A DNA stretch of 64,000 nucleotides, from NCBI GenBank assembly GCA_945910005.1, contig OX246741.1, positions 48,514,239 to 48,578,238 of the forward strand, written 5' to 3'. The notes under the pieces are model-generated. The model did not search any database and was not told the origin of the DNA. It was given only the letters and a program-made list of their open reading frames with translations. Position 1 is the first letter of the stretch; each line of letters starts with the position of its first letter. The DNA comes from Isoperla grammatica (Eukaryota > Arthropoda > Insecta > Plecoptera > Perlodidae). A program made the position numbers and the translations under genes. Positions 35,185 to 45,643 of this stretch are shown here, piece after piece.

Positions 35185-38100
35185 AGCCGTGTGTCGTCAT
35201 GAGCGTGTCAGACGATCGAGAAACTCGCGCGAGTAGAGTTGCATGGAACTCGCTGACAGCCCGACACACGGTTGAGCCAGCTCGCGCGAGCTACGAGTAG
35301 ACTTGCACTTGATAGCATGGAACTCGCCGACAGCCCGTCACACGGTTGAGCCAGCTCGCGCGAGCTACGAGTAGACTTGCACTTGATAGCATGGAACTCG
35401 CCGACAGCCCGTCACACGGTTGAGCCAGCTCGCGCGAGCTACGAGTAGACTTGCACTTGATAGCATGGAACTCGCCGACAGCCCGTCACACGGTTGAGCC
35501 AGCTCGCGCGAGCTACGAGTAGACTTGCACTTGATAGCATGGAACTCGCCGACAGCCCGTTACGCGGTTGAGCCAGCTCGCGCGAGCTACGAGTAGACTT
35601 GCCGACAGCCCGTCACACGGTTGAGCCAGCTCGCGCGAGCTACGAGTAGACTCGCCGACAGCCCGTCACACGGTTGAGCCAGCTCGCGCGAGCTACGAGT
35701 AGACTTGCCGACAGCCCGTCACACGGTTGAGCCAGCTCGCGCGAGCTACGAGTAGACTTGCCGACAGCCCGTCACACGGTTGAGCCAGCTCGCGCGAGCT
35801 ACGAGTAGACTCGCCGACAGCCCGTCACACGGTTGAGCCAGCTCGCGCGAGCTACGAGTAGACTTGCCGACAGCCCGTCACACGGTTGAGCCAGCTCGCG
35901 CGAGCTACGAGTAGACTCGCCGACAGCCCGTCACACGGTTGAGCCAGCTCGCGCGAGCTACGAGAAGACTTGCCGACAGCCCGTCACACAGTTGAGCCAG
36001 CTCGCGCGAGCTACGAGAAGACTTGCCGACAGCCCGTCACACGGTTGAGCCAGCTCGCGCGAGCTACGAGAAGACTTGCCGACAGCCCGTCACACGGTTG
36101 AGCCAGCTCGCGCGAGCTACGAGTAGACTTGCCGACAGCCCGTCACACGGTTGAGCCAGCTCGCGCGAGCTACGAGTAGACTCGCCGACAGCCCGTCACA
36201 CGGTTGAGCCAGCTCGCGCGAGCTACGAGAAGACTTGCCGACAGCCCGTCACACAGTTGAGCCAGCTCGCGCGAGCTACGAGAAGACTTGCCGACAGCCC
36301 GTCACACGGTTGAGCCAGCTCGCGCGAGCTACGAGAAGACTTGCCGACAGCCCGTCACACAGTTGAGCCAGCTCGCGCGAGCTACGAGAAGACTTGCCGA
36401 CAGCCCGTCACACAGTTGAGCCAGCTCGCGCGAGCTACGAGTAGACTCGCCGACAGCCCGTTACACGGTTGAGCCAGCTCGCGCGAGCTACGAGTAGACT
36501 TGCCGACAGCCCGTCACACGGTTGAGCCAGCTCGCGCGAGCTACGAGTAGACTCGCCGACAGCCCGTTACACGGTTGAGCCAGCTCGCGCGAGCTACGAG
36601 TAGACTCGCCGACAGCCCGTCACACGGTTGAACCATGCAGCTCGCGCGAGCTACGAGTAGACTCGCCGACAGCCCGTTACACGGTTGAGCCAGCTCGCGC
36701 GAGCTACGAGTAGACTCGCCGACAGCCCGTCACACGGTTGAGCCAGCTCGCGCGAGCTACGAGTAGACTCGCCGACAGCCCGTCACACGGTTGAACCATG
36801 CAGCTCGCGCGAGCTACGAGTAGACTCGCCGACAGCCCGTTACACGGTTGAGCCAGCTCGCGCGAGCTACGAGTAGACTCGCCGACAGCCCGTCACACGG
36901 TTGAGCCAGCTCGCGCGAGCTACGAGTAGACTCGCCGACAGCCCGTCACACGGTTGAGCCAGCTCGCGCGAGCTACGAGTAGACTCGCCGACAGCCCGTC
37001 ACACGGTTGAGCCAGCTCGCGCGAGCTACGAGTAGACTCGCCGACAGCCCGTCACACGGTTGAGCCAGCTCGCGCGAGCTACGAGTAGACTCGCCGACAG
37101 CCCGTCACACGGTTGAGCCAGCTCGCGCGAGCTACGAGTAGACTCGCCGACAGCCCGTCACACGGTTGAGCCAGCTCGCGCGAGCTACGAGTAGACTCGC
37201 CGACAGCCCGTCACACGGTTGAACCAGCTCGCGCGAGCTACGAGTAGACTCGCCGACAGCCCGTCACACGGTTGAGCCAGCTCGCGCGAGCTACGAGTAG
37301 ACTCGCCGACAGCCCGTCACACGGTTGAACCAGCTCGCGCGAGCTACGAGTAGACTCGCCGACAGCCCGTCACACGGTTGAGCCAGCTCGCGCGAGCTAC
37401 GAGTAGACTCGCCGACAGCCCGTCACACGGTTGAACCATGCAGCTCGCGCGAGCTACGAGTAGACTCGCCGACAGCCCGTTACACGGTTGAGCCAGCTCG
37501 CGCGAGCTACGAGTAGACTCGCCGACAGCCCGTCACACGGTTGAGCCAGCTCGCGCGAGCTACGAGTAGACTCGCCGACAGCCCGTCACACGGTTGAACC
37601 AGCTCGCGCGAGCTACGAGTAGACTCGCCGACAGCCCGTCACACGGTTGAGCCAGCTCGCGCGAGCTACGAGTAGACTCGCCGACAGCCCGTCACACGGT
37701 TGAGCCAGCTCGCGCGAGCTACGAGTAGACTCGCCGACAGCCCGTCACACGGTTGAGCCAGCTCGCGCGAGCTACGAGTAGACTCGCCGACAGCCCGTCA
37801 CACGGTTGAGCCAGCTCGCGCGAGCTACGAGTAGACTCGCCGACAGCCCGTCACACGGTTGAGCCAGCTCGCGCGAGCTACGAGTAGACTCGCCGACAGC
37901 CCGTCACACGGTTGAACCAGCTCGCGCGAGCTACGAGTAGACTCGCAGACAGCCCGTCACACGGTTGAGCCAGCTCGCGCGAGCTACGAGTAGACTCGCC
38001 GACAGCCCGTCACACGGTTGAGCCAGCTCGCGCGAGCTACGAGTAGACTCGCCGACAGCCCGTCACACGGTTGAGCCAGCTCGCGCGTGCTACGAGTAGA

Positions 38101-38950
38101 CTCGCCGACAGCCCGTCACACGGTTGAGCCAGCTCGCGCGAGCTACGAGTAGACTCGCCGACAGCCCGTCACACGGTTGAACCAGCTCGCGCGAGCTACG
38201 AGTAGACTCGCCGACAGCCCGTCACACGGTTGAACCAGCTCGCGCGAGCTACGAGTAGACTCGCCGACAGCCCGTCACACGGTTGAGCCAGCTCGCGCGA
38301 GCTACTAGTAGACTCGCCGACAGCCCGTCACACGGTTGAACCAGCTCGCGCGAGCTACGAGTAGACTCGCCGACAGCCCGTCACACGGTTGAGCCAGCTC
38401 GCGCGAGCTACGAGAAGACTTGCCGACAGCCCGTCACACGGTTGAGCCAGCTCGCGCGAGCTACGAGTAGACTCGCCGACAGCCCGTCACACGGTTGAAC
38501 CAGCTCGCGCGAGCTACGAGTAGACTCGCCGACAGCCCGTCACACGGTTGAGCCAGCTCGCGCGAGCTACGAGTAGACTCGCCGACAGCCCGTCACACGG
38601 TTGAACCAGCTCGCGCGAGCTACGAGTAGACTCGCCGACAGCCCGTCACACGGTTGAGCCAGCTCGCGCGAGCTACGAGAAGACTTGCCGACAGCCCGTC
38701 ACACGGTTGAACCATGCAGCTCGCGCGAGGTCGAAAAATGTCCCACGTTGTTCAACTTCCCAGCGAGTCACGTTTACGAGCTCCGATCAAAACCAAATCA
38801 AAATTCACTATTTTAACACGTGACCAGTGACACACTATCTTATATGCTAACATAGTTTCTATTATTATATTATTCTTCTGTCGTGTATAAGAGATAGTAC
38901 AAATCTCGCGCAAGCACCTCGCGCAAGTTTCTCGGTTATCTGACACGGCT
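35185..38950. mobile_element. Element with inverted termini enclosing a satellite
   Basis: Outer ends are inverted repeats. The right end read inward is AGCCGTGTCAGATAACCGAG then AAACTTGCGCGAG (38950 back to 38918). The left end is AGCCGTGT at 35185-35192, then, after a 16-base insertion that repeats GTGT, CAGACGATCGAG and AAACTCGCGCGAG to 35233. The inner 29 bp match at 25 positions. Nearly everything between is the tandem array, except about 200 bp of unique AT-rich DNA at the right. No transposase or clear target duplication is present. It is best read as a MITE-like element whose interior expanded by tandem duplication. Confidence 0.6.
35238..38735. repeat. 74/53-bp satellite with a 14-bp palindrome per unit
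   Basis: The first units repeat every 74 bp (ACTTGCACTT at 35301, 35375, 35449 and 35523). From about 35590 onward the unit is 53 bp, with consensus TCGCCGACAGCCCGTCACAC, GGTTGAGCCAGCTCGCGCGA, GCTACGAGTAGAC. There are about 64 units in total. Each has the perfect palindrome AGCTCGCGCGAGCT. A variant with an extra ATGC (GAACCATGCAGCTCG) occurs at about 36631, 36794, 37434 and 38710; the distances are exact multiples of 53 plus 4. Some units in the left third carry GAGAAGACTTG in place of GAGTAGACTCG. It is non-coding. Confidence 0.97.
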
Positions 38951-40280
38951 TTAATATAGATATAGATATAAATAATTCGAACTCATTTTATGGCATGAAT
39001 CAACAAAAACTTAAAATACAAATTAAATTAGAATAACAACAAGTAGTAATTAACATGTGTTTCGAGAAACCGTACAAATGAGATTGAAAATAGAAGCGTA
39101 CATATTTTGTAAAGTACACAAACCTTATCGTTAACAAGTGCCGTAGTTAGTTAGTTTTACTAATTAGTCGAAAGCACTAATTGGATCTAGAAGTCAAGTA
39201 CTGATCACCAGCGTTTACGAACCGTCAAATTGAGCGGACTATCTCTAATAATGACTGGAGTAACGATGGGCAAGCGAACACACGTTTTGTTAATTAAAAA
39301 CCAATTACTACGGTCAAATATCCATTTAACCCGAGAATAATTAGTATACATAATGTTTGTTATCACTATAACTATTCCTCATCTGTATTCTGCATAATAA
39401 AGATATACCATAAAATTTACCGCTTTTTGACTCTTTTAATTACTTTCATTAAGAAATATGACTAGAAAACTAGTTTAATTAGAGAATTTGCATTTTAAAA
39501 ATTTTCAGTATAGTGAGCATTACATATCAATGTATTATTTCTTTAAAATAACCACTTTTGGTAGATTACCTTTCTCAAAGCGTTTCTTGAATCTTGATTG
39601 ATGGTTATAAAACTATTATACATTCTTCACAAATTTTCATCCGATTTATATGGCTGTTTAGACAAAAGATATTAGAAAGTGTAAACGCAATAAGTAAAAG
39701 TAAAACATTATGCAACCCAATAAGTAAATGTTTAAATTATTTGAATATTTCAAGAGGCACAATTTCATTTCAATTGTATTGTATCAACAAGGAAGAGCTT
39801 GTACATACAACATGCATAATTATTTTTTCTTTTCAATCCACACAATTACATTCTAACAACGGAACAATGCTAGTTATTATTTATATGCGATTTTTTTATC
39901 CCTTCTGTCGAAGTAGGTAATTCTGAAGCTGAGGAAAACATTATGTTTTCCTCATACATTAAGCTGGATGATAATGAGTTTGTTAAACATTTATAATATG
40001 TGTTATATGCAAAATTATATAAATGTAATTATTTAATGAAGTACTCTTGCTAATTTGCAGTAAATGGAATTGTGCAGCTAATTACTCGCCTCGTGCCCCC
40101 CCTCCCCCCCCCCCCCTCGTACTCGCCTCGTGCCCATGACATATCAAGGTGAAGCACCAAGGTTAACAATATTACACAAACATTAAGATTTACTCGTTCT
40201 TAGAGATTGATTTCTTCGATTTTGTTGGTTATATGCAAGTGTTTTTTGGTTGTTGTGGTTTTTTTATTTGTTTTTGTATG
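38951..40280. other. Intergenic, no recognised gene
   Basis: AT-rich DNA with a C run at about 40099-40118. The segment 39215-39350 contains several TAAT/ATTA words (AATTAAAAACCAATTACTAC) and could bind homeodomain proteins; this is speculation from composition. Confidence 0.35.
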
Positions 40281-40375
40281 TTTTGAAGAGGACGAAGCTA
40301 AAGTCGATGAAACGTTGACTTATTATTTTAAATAAACTTTGGATTGGTTTTACCGAAAAATGTTTCTTACTCTAT
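40281..40375 (+). repeat. Penelope-like terminal repeat remnant
   Basis: The order GAAGAGGAC...GTCGATGAAACGTTGACTT, then AAATAAACTTTGGATTGGTTT and TACCG, resembles the 3' ends of Penelope-like retroelements and the two inverted copies at 60937-61130 (AAATAAACATTGGATTGGTT). In such elements this region often holds a hammerhead ribozyme. Here the core begins TTGAAGA rather than CTGANGA, so catalysis is not expected. Confidence 0.45.
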
Positions 40376-40410
40376 ATATATTCATGTGTGTGTCAATGTA
40401 GCCATGTGGC

Positions 40411-40669
40411 CAGTGGCGTAACTAAGGGACCGCCGGGACCGCGGTCGCGGGGGGGCCCATCGCTCTAGGGGGCCCAAATATGTTGTCTAAGTCATGTATA
40501 ATGTCATGTAATTGACCGGTTCACAAATTTGAAATCTCGCAAGAAGGCTCGGCATTGAAGGTAAGTAAAATATGACAAAAATTAGTGGTTGATGGATGGG
40601 GAAGGTGGGGGGGGGGGGGGGACATAAATATGTTTGCGGGGGGGCCCTGGAGTTGTAGTTACGCCACTG
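40411..40669. mobile_element. Short hAT-type MITE with 8-bp duplication
   Basis: It starts CAGTGGCGTAACTA and ends TAGTTACGCCACTG, a 14-bp terminal inverted repeat. A perfect 8-bp duplication, CATGTGGC, flanks it at 40403-40410 and 40670-40677. The 259-bp interior is G-rich (GGGGGGCCC words, G run near 40606-40620) and non-coding. The insertion point is at the 5' edge of the adjacent SINE, so it is younger than that SINE. Confidence 0.92.
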
Positions 40670-40673
40670 CATG

Positions 40674-41190
40674 TGGCTCGTTGGTCCAGTGGTTAGCATC
40701 CCTGCTTGCAATGCAGGGTGTCCCGGGTTCAAATCTCGCTTCAGTCAGAAGTTTTTTAACTTCTATTAAGGATTCAGTTCCATCACTTCTTGTCTTAGAA
40801 ATCGGTGACTTTGGAGCCGTCCTAGCAGCGAAGCACTCAATACATTCAAAGTTGTTCTGAATTGGCCTTGTTGATTCTGGCATCTATCCGCAGGTGTTCG
40901 CCCTGTCCAATCACTGAGTCATAGGTTTCATATTTGAAATCTTTATTCTTCATCGTCATCATCCTCCTCAACTTCATTATCACCCGCGCATCGTCTCGAT
41001 TAGCCTTTGTTGCACAAATGAGACGAATCAATCAATCAATAGATCTTTGATTGGTTATCGCTCACTCGTCGATGGTGTTCGGAGCCTACAGGGTTGGTTT
41101 AGTCACTTTCAATTAAGGTGCCCTACTGAAAATCAGTCTTGTTACTGGTGGGTACACTATAAATACGAATTTATTTATTTTATTTAATAA
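40674..41190 (+). mobile_element. tRNA-derived SINE interrupted by another retroposon
   Basis: The head (about 40674-40750) is tRNA-like: A box in GGTCCAGTGGTTAGCATCCC, an anticodon arm CCTGC-TTGCAAT-GCAGG, and a B box in CGGGTTCAAATC. The body matches the minus-strand copy at 29008-29370. At about 40937-41040 it is interrupted by a type A tail (CGTCTCGATTAGCC, ATGAGACGAATCAATCAATC) with similar words on both sides (AATCTTTATT and AGATCTTTGATT), as a retroposon target duplication would leave. The original SINE resumes at 41041 and ends in the type B tail with TATTTATTTTATTT. It is not a functional tRNA gene. Confidence 0.85.
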
Positions 41191-42994
41191 ATCAAAAATA
41201 AAAGTATTACGCATGGTTGTAGTATGTTGCCGTTGAAGAGGCCGCCTTTATCTCCTCCGCAGAAGAAGTGAATGAAGATGATGGAACAGCCAGAGGACTG
41301 GAGGTGTTTCCCACGGCAGCGGTCCAGCTAATTGAAGGGTACTCGCGCACTCGGGTCTCGGAGACACCGAGACAGGCCCTTCTGTCTCCGAGACAGCCCT
41401 CGAGACATCGCCAGAGACATAAGTTGTTGATCACCCGCGCCGTTTTGGCGATCACTTTATACATTTTCGGAAGATCTGATAGAAAGTGAAAATATGTGAT
41501 ATTTCGGGGTTGTGGGCGTTCTAGTTTTTTGTGTAGCCCACTGGTAGATTATTGTTTTTATTCACTGAATGGGATCTCCCCGGTTTGATTAACATAATGT
41601 TCTGGGAAATTTGGAATGGGAACTTATATTGTGGCGTACATGATTAAAGAGACTTAACTATCAAGTCACATATATTTAAGCAAAACAATTCTTTAATTGA
41701 GTTGATTCAATTTCAAAGGTGAACATTTCCTGTGAGTATTGATTTTTCATGGAAGCTGGTATGAACAATAAATAATTGTTTTCATGCTTCAGCATAGAAT
41801 TCGAAACGTTAAAAAATTGCATTTTCAGCTCTATATCTGCGTATGAATAATTATGTCACGCACATGTTGGTTATATAGTTTTACTTTACATTATCAATCC
41901 TTGGTTAAGCCCTTATTTTTGGAAGTTTTTTTTTTTTTACTTTGTTTTCTGTCGATAGGAGGGTCAGTAGAATTGGTATAAGTTGGGAAAATTTTGAGAA
42001 ATTATTGTAATGTAACGTTAAAATATAGGAATATCCATACATTTAAATGCACTTCAAATTCAGTAAACGAAATCAACTTTCTTTTTCCATATTATAATTA
42101 TAAAGAAGATACTTATCAACTGTTACAAAAATTTAATAAATTGCACATACGCAGAAACTTTAAAAATTTGGCAAGTAAAAAATGTCAGGACATACATTTA
42201 TCCACCCGATACTTCAATTTAGAGTTTCTGATTTGTAGCTGGAATGGTTTTACGACAAAAGGTAGTCATTATAACCGTGTCCAACTGTTTTGCTAGTAAT
42301 ATCTTCTTGAGAACGCTAAGAAATATTCAAAAGTGCTAAGTTAGCATGATGTGTATCCCCCCCCCCCCCCGTACTTCAAGCGAGAGTACTTGTGGGGGAG
42401 TAAAACGCAAAAGTGCACAAAAGACAGTAGAGACACGATTACATTAATAAATATTCTATAGTAAACTCGGGCAAGTTGTGTAAGCTATAAGCGCTATAGC
42501 TAAGCCCGGTATACAAAAAGTCCATTTATCTTTCATTTGATATAACTAACTCCAATTTTTTGTGGTGTAACAATTGTTCTGTTCTACCTAGCCTAGCCTA
42601 GCCTAGCCTAGCATGCTGTTTGATAGGTATATAAACTGTCGCAACCTATAGGAATAAAGACACTCTTGACGTTAATAGTTATTTAATGCGTTCTTTGCGT
42701 TTTTCATCGTTCGGTTAATGGCGGAGGCTCGTTTTTGCAAATGGACGTTTGTTTTCCAACAGCTGTTCGACGACCGAAGCGAAGTGACTTGCGAACAGGG
42801 TAACATATTGACCTCTAATTGATTTGACGTCACTATAATTATCTGCAACGAGTCAGCGCGACATGGAGCTCACATACAACCGCTAAATAGGTTGGTTGTT
42901 ATCTTAATGATATCTAAAACTACTGAACAGTTGGCATTTTTTAGACAAGGTTTTTACATTGGATGAGATGTGCCTATCTGTAATTGGTCAATTC
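41191..42994. other. Intergenic, no recognised gene
   Basis: AT-rich DNA. It includes a palindromic patch near 41355-41400 (CGGAGACACCGAGACAGG versus CTGTCTCCGAGACAG), a C run at about 42358-42370, and a short (CCTAG)n tract at about 42588-42613. A low-AT patch at 42700-42880 may be regulatory. No exon is supported. Confidence 0.4.
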
Positions 42995-43170
42995 TTTTTT
43001 TCACTTGTCACTTTTTACTCTTCACTTTTAACTTTTCACTTTTCACTTTTTAGTTTTCACGTTTCACTTATAACTTCTCACTTTTCACTTAAAACTCTTC
43101 ACTTTTCACTTTTCACTTTTTACTTTTTACTGTTTACTTTTCACTTTTCAATTTTCCCTTTTAATTTCTT
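42995..43170. repeat. Degenerate (CACTTTT)n tract
   Basis: Many imperfect TTTTCAC/TTTTTAC heptamers on the plus strand (ACTTTTCACTTTTCACTTTT and variants), low complexity and non-coding. Confidence 0.85.
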
Positions 43171-43185
43171 GATAATATTAACGCC

Positions 43186-43385
43186 GGCGTAGTTGGCCGT
43201 GGTCGATCAGGGGAAGGTCTCGTATTTACCACGGTCTCTGCGTTCTAGGTTCGAATCCTGGCTTGGGCATGGATGTCATGTGGCGCGTTTTCATCTTATC
43301 ATAATCATCCACTCATCGTCTCGATTATCAGCGTTGCAAAAATATGACACATAAAGCCCAAATATCTCTACCACCAATCATAATA
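43186..43385 (+). mobile_element. tRNA-derived SINE with type A tail
   Basis: A B box lies in TAGGTTCGAATCCTGGC (about 43248-43264) with a degenerate A-box region (TTGGCCGTGGTCGATCAGGG) about 50 bases upstream. The tail is type A: CATCGTCTCGATTATCAG, AAATATGACACATAAAGCCC, AAATATC. The tRNA part is too imperfect for a gene. Confidence 0.65.
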
Positions 43386-43540
43386 ACATTATTTAATGGT
43401 AGGTATAGTACAAGATAACATTTTATAATATTGGATGAAATGTGTTTTCCTCCAACGAAAACACGACCCGCACATTATTTTTCGAACAATGTGTTTCAAA
43501 CACCGAAATAATAGTATTTTATTGTGTTTAACGAAGTGGT

Positions 43541-43660
43541 GTTCGGAGCCTACAGGGTTGGTTTAGTCGCTTTAAATTAAAGTCCCCCACTGAAAACCAG
43601 TCTTGTTACTGAGCATGGGTAGACTCCATAAATACGAATTTATTTATTTTTATTTATTTT
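43541..43660 (+). repeat. Retroposon 3' tail, type B
   Basis: GTGTTCGGAGCCTACAGGGT, TGGTTTAGTCGCTTTAAATT, CCCCCACTGAAAACCAGTCT, then TGGGTAGACTCCATAAATAC and a TTTATTTATTTTTATTTATT end. It is the best-preserved copy of the tail also seen at 5320, 29045 (reverse) and 41075. Confidence 0.8.
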
Positions 43661-43980
43661 ATTGAAAGTCATATAGCGTCGGTCAGACAACTGAGGACAG
43701 CATGAAATTATTTATGTATCGTTTACTTTGGGTGATAGTAAAAGTATAACAATGATGATAGCAACATTCTGTGAATCATTATCTAAGCTTAACGATTTAA
43801 AATATTATTTATATGAATTTCAATCAAATGCCACAGTGAAAACAGAGCCTTAAAACAAACAACGAATCGACAGTGGACACCGGGGGGGGGGGGGGGGGGG
43901 ACCCCAGACATCAATTTGAAATTTAACGCTCGCTATGTATTCCTTATTACAAAATAATTAAAAAACACTTTCGAACATTC

Positions 43981-44160
43981 AATTCAATTCAATTTCAATT
44001 TTTAGATCATTTTATTCCCAAATCAAACATACTACCACCATACAAACAATAAACATTAATGAAACATAAGAAAACAAAATATAATACATGCATACACAAA
44101 CTGAAAACCTTGTTATGGGAAGCTCGCGTAAGGAACGGAATCCTTGTGGTCGAGCTGACA
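43981..44160 (-). mobile_element. LINE-like 3' end (reverse strand)
   Basis: Read on the minus strand it runs GTCAGCTCGACCACAAGG, GGTTTTCAGTTTGTGTATGC, ..., TTTGGGAATAAAATGATC and ends in TTGAAATTGAATTGAATTGA. An AATAAA followed by a short tandem AT-rich tail is typical of CR1/L2-like LINE 3' ends. No RT sequence remains. Confidence 0.5.
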
Positions 44161-45015
44161 ATGTAAAATAAATATGTATATATAACAGACAGTCAGTGGA
44201 TAGAAAATAATCATAATGAAGCTAAACAAAACTAATACTAATGATACATTATTGTAGTTACAAATAGGAACGATAATTTCAAAACAGAGTATATTCAAAT
44301 AATATGCGAACGACATAATATTACTATTATGATAAGATCGCATTACTGTTCAAGCACGTACACATTAAACCACCTCATTTGCCTATTCGTTAATTTACAA
44401 GCAAAATGCATATATTATACGATATCTTAGCAGCGAAATAAACATAATTATAATGGCACTAATTAATCTTGACTTGTGCTGCGCGCGTTTGTTCGGTGGA
44501 AGTGTAGTTGGCTGCGCTCTGCGCTTCGCAGACGCATCTGCGCGAGTGATGACGTAAGCTTTGAAGCGATCAAGATAGGTGAATTATAAATGTCTTGGAA
44601 TTGCAGTAGTTGATGAGTAGAGCAGGTTATCTAATGGGGCTATTAGACACACTAAAGCATAATAAATAATGATGCAAATGAGGCAAAGATCGGTTATGCT
44701 TATAAGTTGTTTCGTTAGATAAACCTAACAGGCAGTACATGCAAAAATGTAGTCTCAATAGGGAACTTGCACTTAACTTTCTAATGGGATTTTTAAAATC
44801 TGTACACGATATTTACTGATATTATGTCTTTACAATTTAAAAATCGAGTCATTCTACCCCTCAAAATAATAGTTTTAGTAGCGTACACTTTTTTGGCGCG
44901 AAAAAACGGCCGCCGCCATGATGAATCGCTAGTGACGTTACATGATAGTAGTCTGCCGGTGTCGCGCAGTCGACTGCACGCGTTCGCCCACACCGCTCAT
45001 CGAACATTGTGCACT
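44161..45015. other. Intergenic, upstream region of the THAP gene
   Basis: Mostly AT-rich. GC-richer patches at 44480-44570 (GCGCTCTGCGCTTCGCAGAC, TGATGACGTAAG) and 44890-45000 (GGCCGCCGCCATGATGAATC, GTGACGTTACATGATAG, CGCGCAGTCGACTGCACGCG) lie upstream of the THAP start codon. The second looks like a TATA-less promoter and 5' UTR, with a YY1-like GCCGCCATG word and a CRE-like TGACGTTA. Confidence 0.4.
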
Positions 45016-45643
45016 ATGGAGACTAAAACATCTTCTGGCGCTTATAAGTTGTGCATAGTACCCATGTGTACTAACACAAGTGTAAAGACTCCAGAGAAGA
45101 TATTTGTGTGTGTGCCAAAAAAACAATAAACGACGAAGACAGTGGTTGGACGCAGCGAGACGAGATGTCAGTAAGAACCCTATATCAATGACATCGATGT
45201 TGTTTTGCTGCCAAGATCATTTCAATGTGAGTTATAACTTCATTAGTATAGTTTATATATGCATATTGTCACCTAGTTTTGCAACTAATGTATAACAGGA
45301 CTTGCTGGCAAAGACCGTTGGTAGGCCTACATATTTATATTGTTTTGAGAAGAACGTTGTAGGCTTATCAACAACAGCGCTCACAGCATGAACCTGTGTT
45401 AGATATGCCATTATGGGTATGATATTATTTTCGTCCATTTAGCTTGAAGACGATATGGAGAACTGGATGAGATATAATTTAATGGGTAGCCGACTAAAAT
45501 GTAAAGACGACGTAATTCCCCATATATTCGATTGTCAAGGACGGAGATTTGCTTCTACTCCAAACGAAAGGTCTGCAGTCAAGAAAAGAAAGATGTCAGC
45601 TCTGTTCATAAGGCTATCAACGTGCACACAAATGTGAACCAAG
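45016..45643 (+). pseudogene. THAP-domain zinc-finger gene, frame broken
   Basis: Exon 1 (45016-45226) starts METKTSSGAYKLC and contains the THAP C2CH finger: CIVPMC (C-x4-C), an RRRQW tryptophan block and FCCQDHF (C-x2-H), about 46 residues between the pairs as the family requires. It ends at a GTGAGT donor. Exon 2 (45443-45643), in phase 0 after a TTTAG acceptor, continues LEDDMENWM...LKCKDDVIPHIF, the last part being the AVPTIF-type box that closes a THAP domain. THAP domains bind DNA and occur in transcription regulators and P-element-like transposases. Two frame breaks are visible: one extra base in the seven-A run near 45118-45124 and another near 45590-45596 (AAGAAAAGAAAG), after which HKAINVHTNVNQ continues in another frame to a GTAATT donor at 45644. 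It is either a decaying gene or intact with homopolymer sequencing errors. Later exons are not found. Confidence 0.75.

Noticed and set aside
35238..38735. CRISPR-like appearance of the 53-bp array
   Set aside because: The repeats are head to tail with no unique spacers, no cas genes, and a eukaryotic context.
40674..40750. A functional tRNA gene (GCA anticodon, cysteine-like)
   Set aside because: The acceptor stem does not pair and the sequence runs straight into a SINE body that has another copy at 29 kb.
42588..42613. Telomere-like repeat
   Set aside because: The unit is CCTAG, repeated only about five times, and is not the animal TTAGGG repeat.
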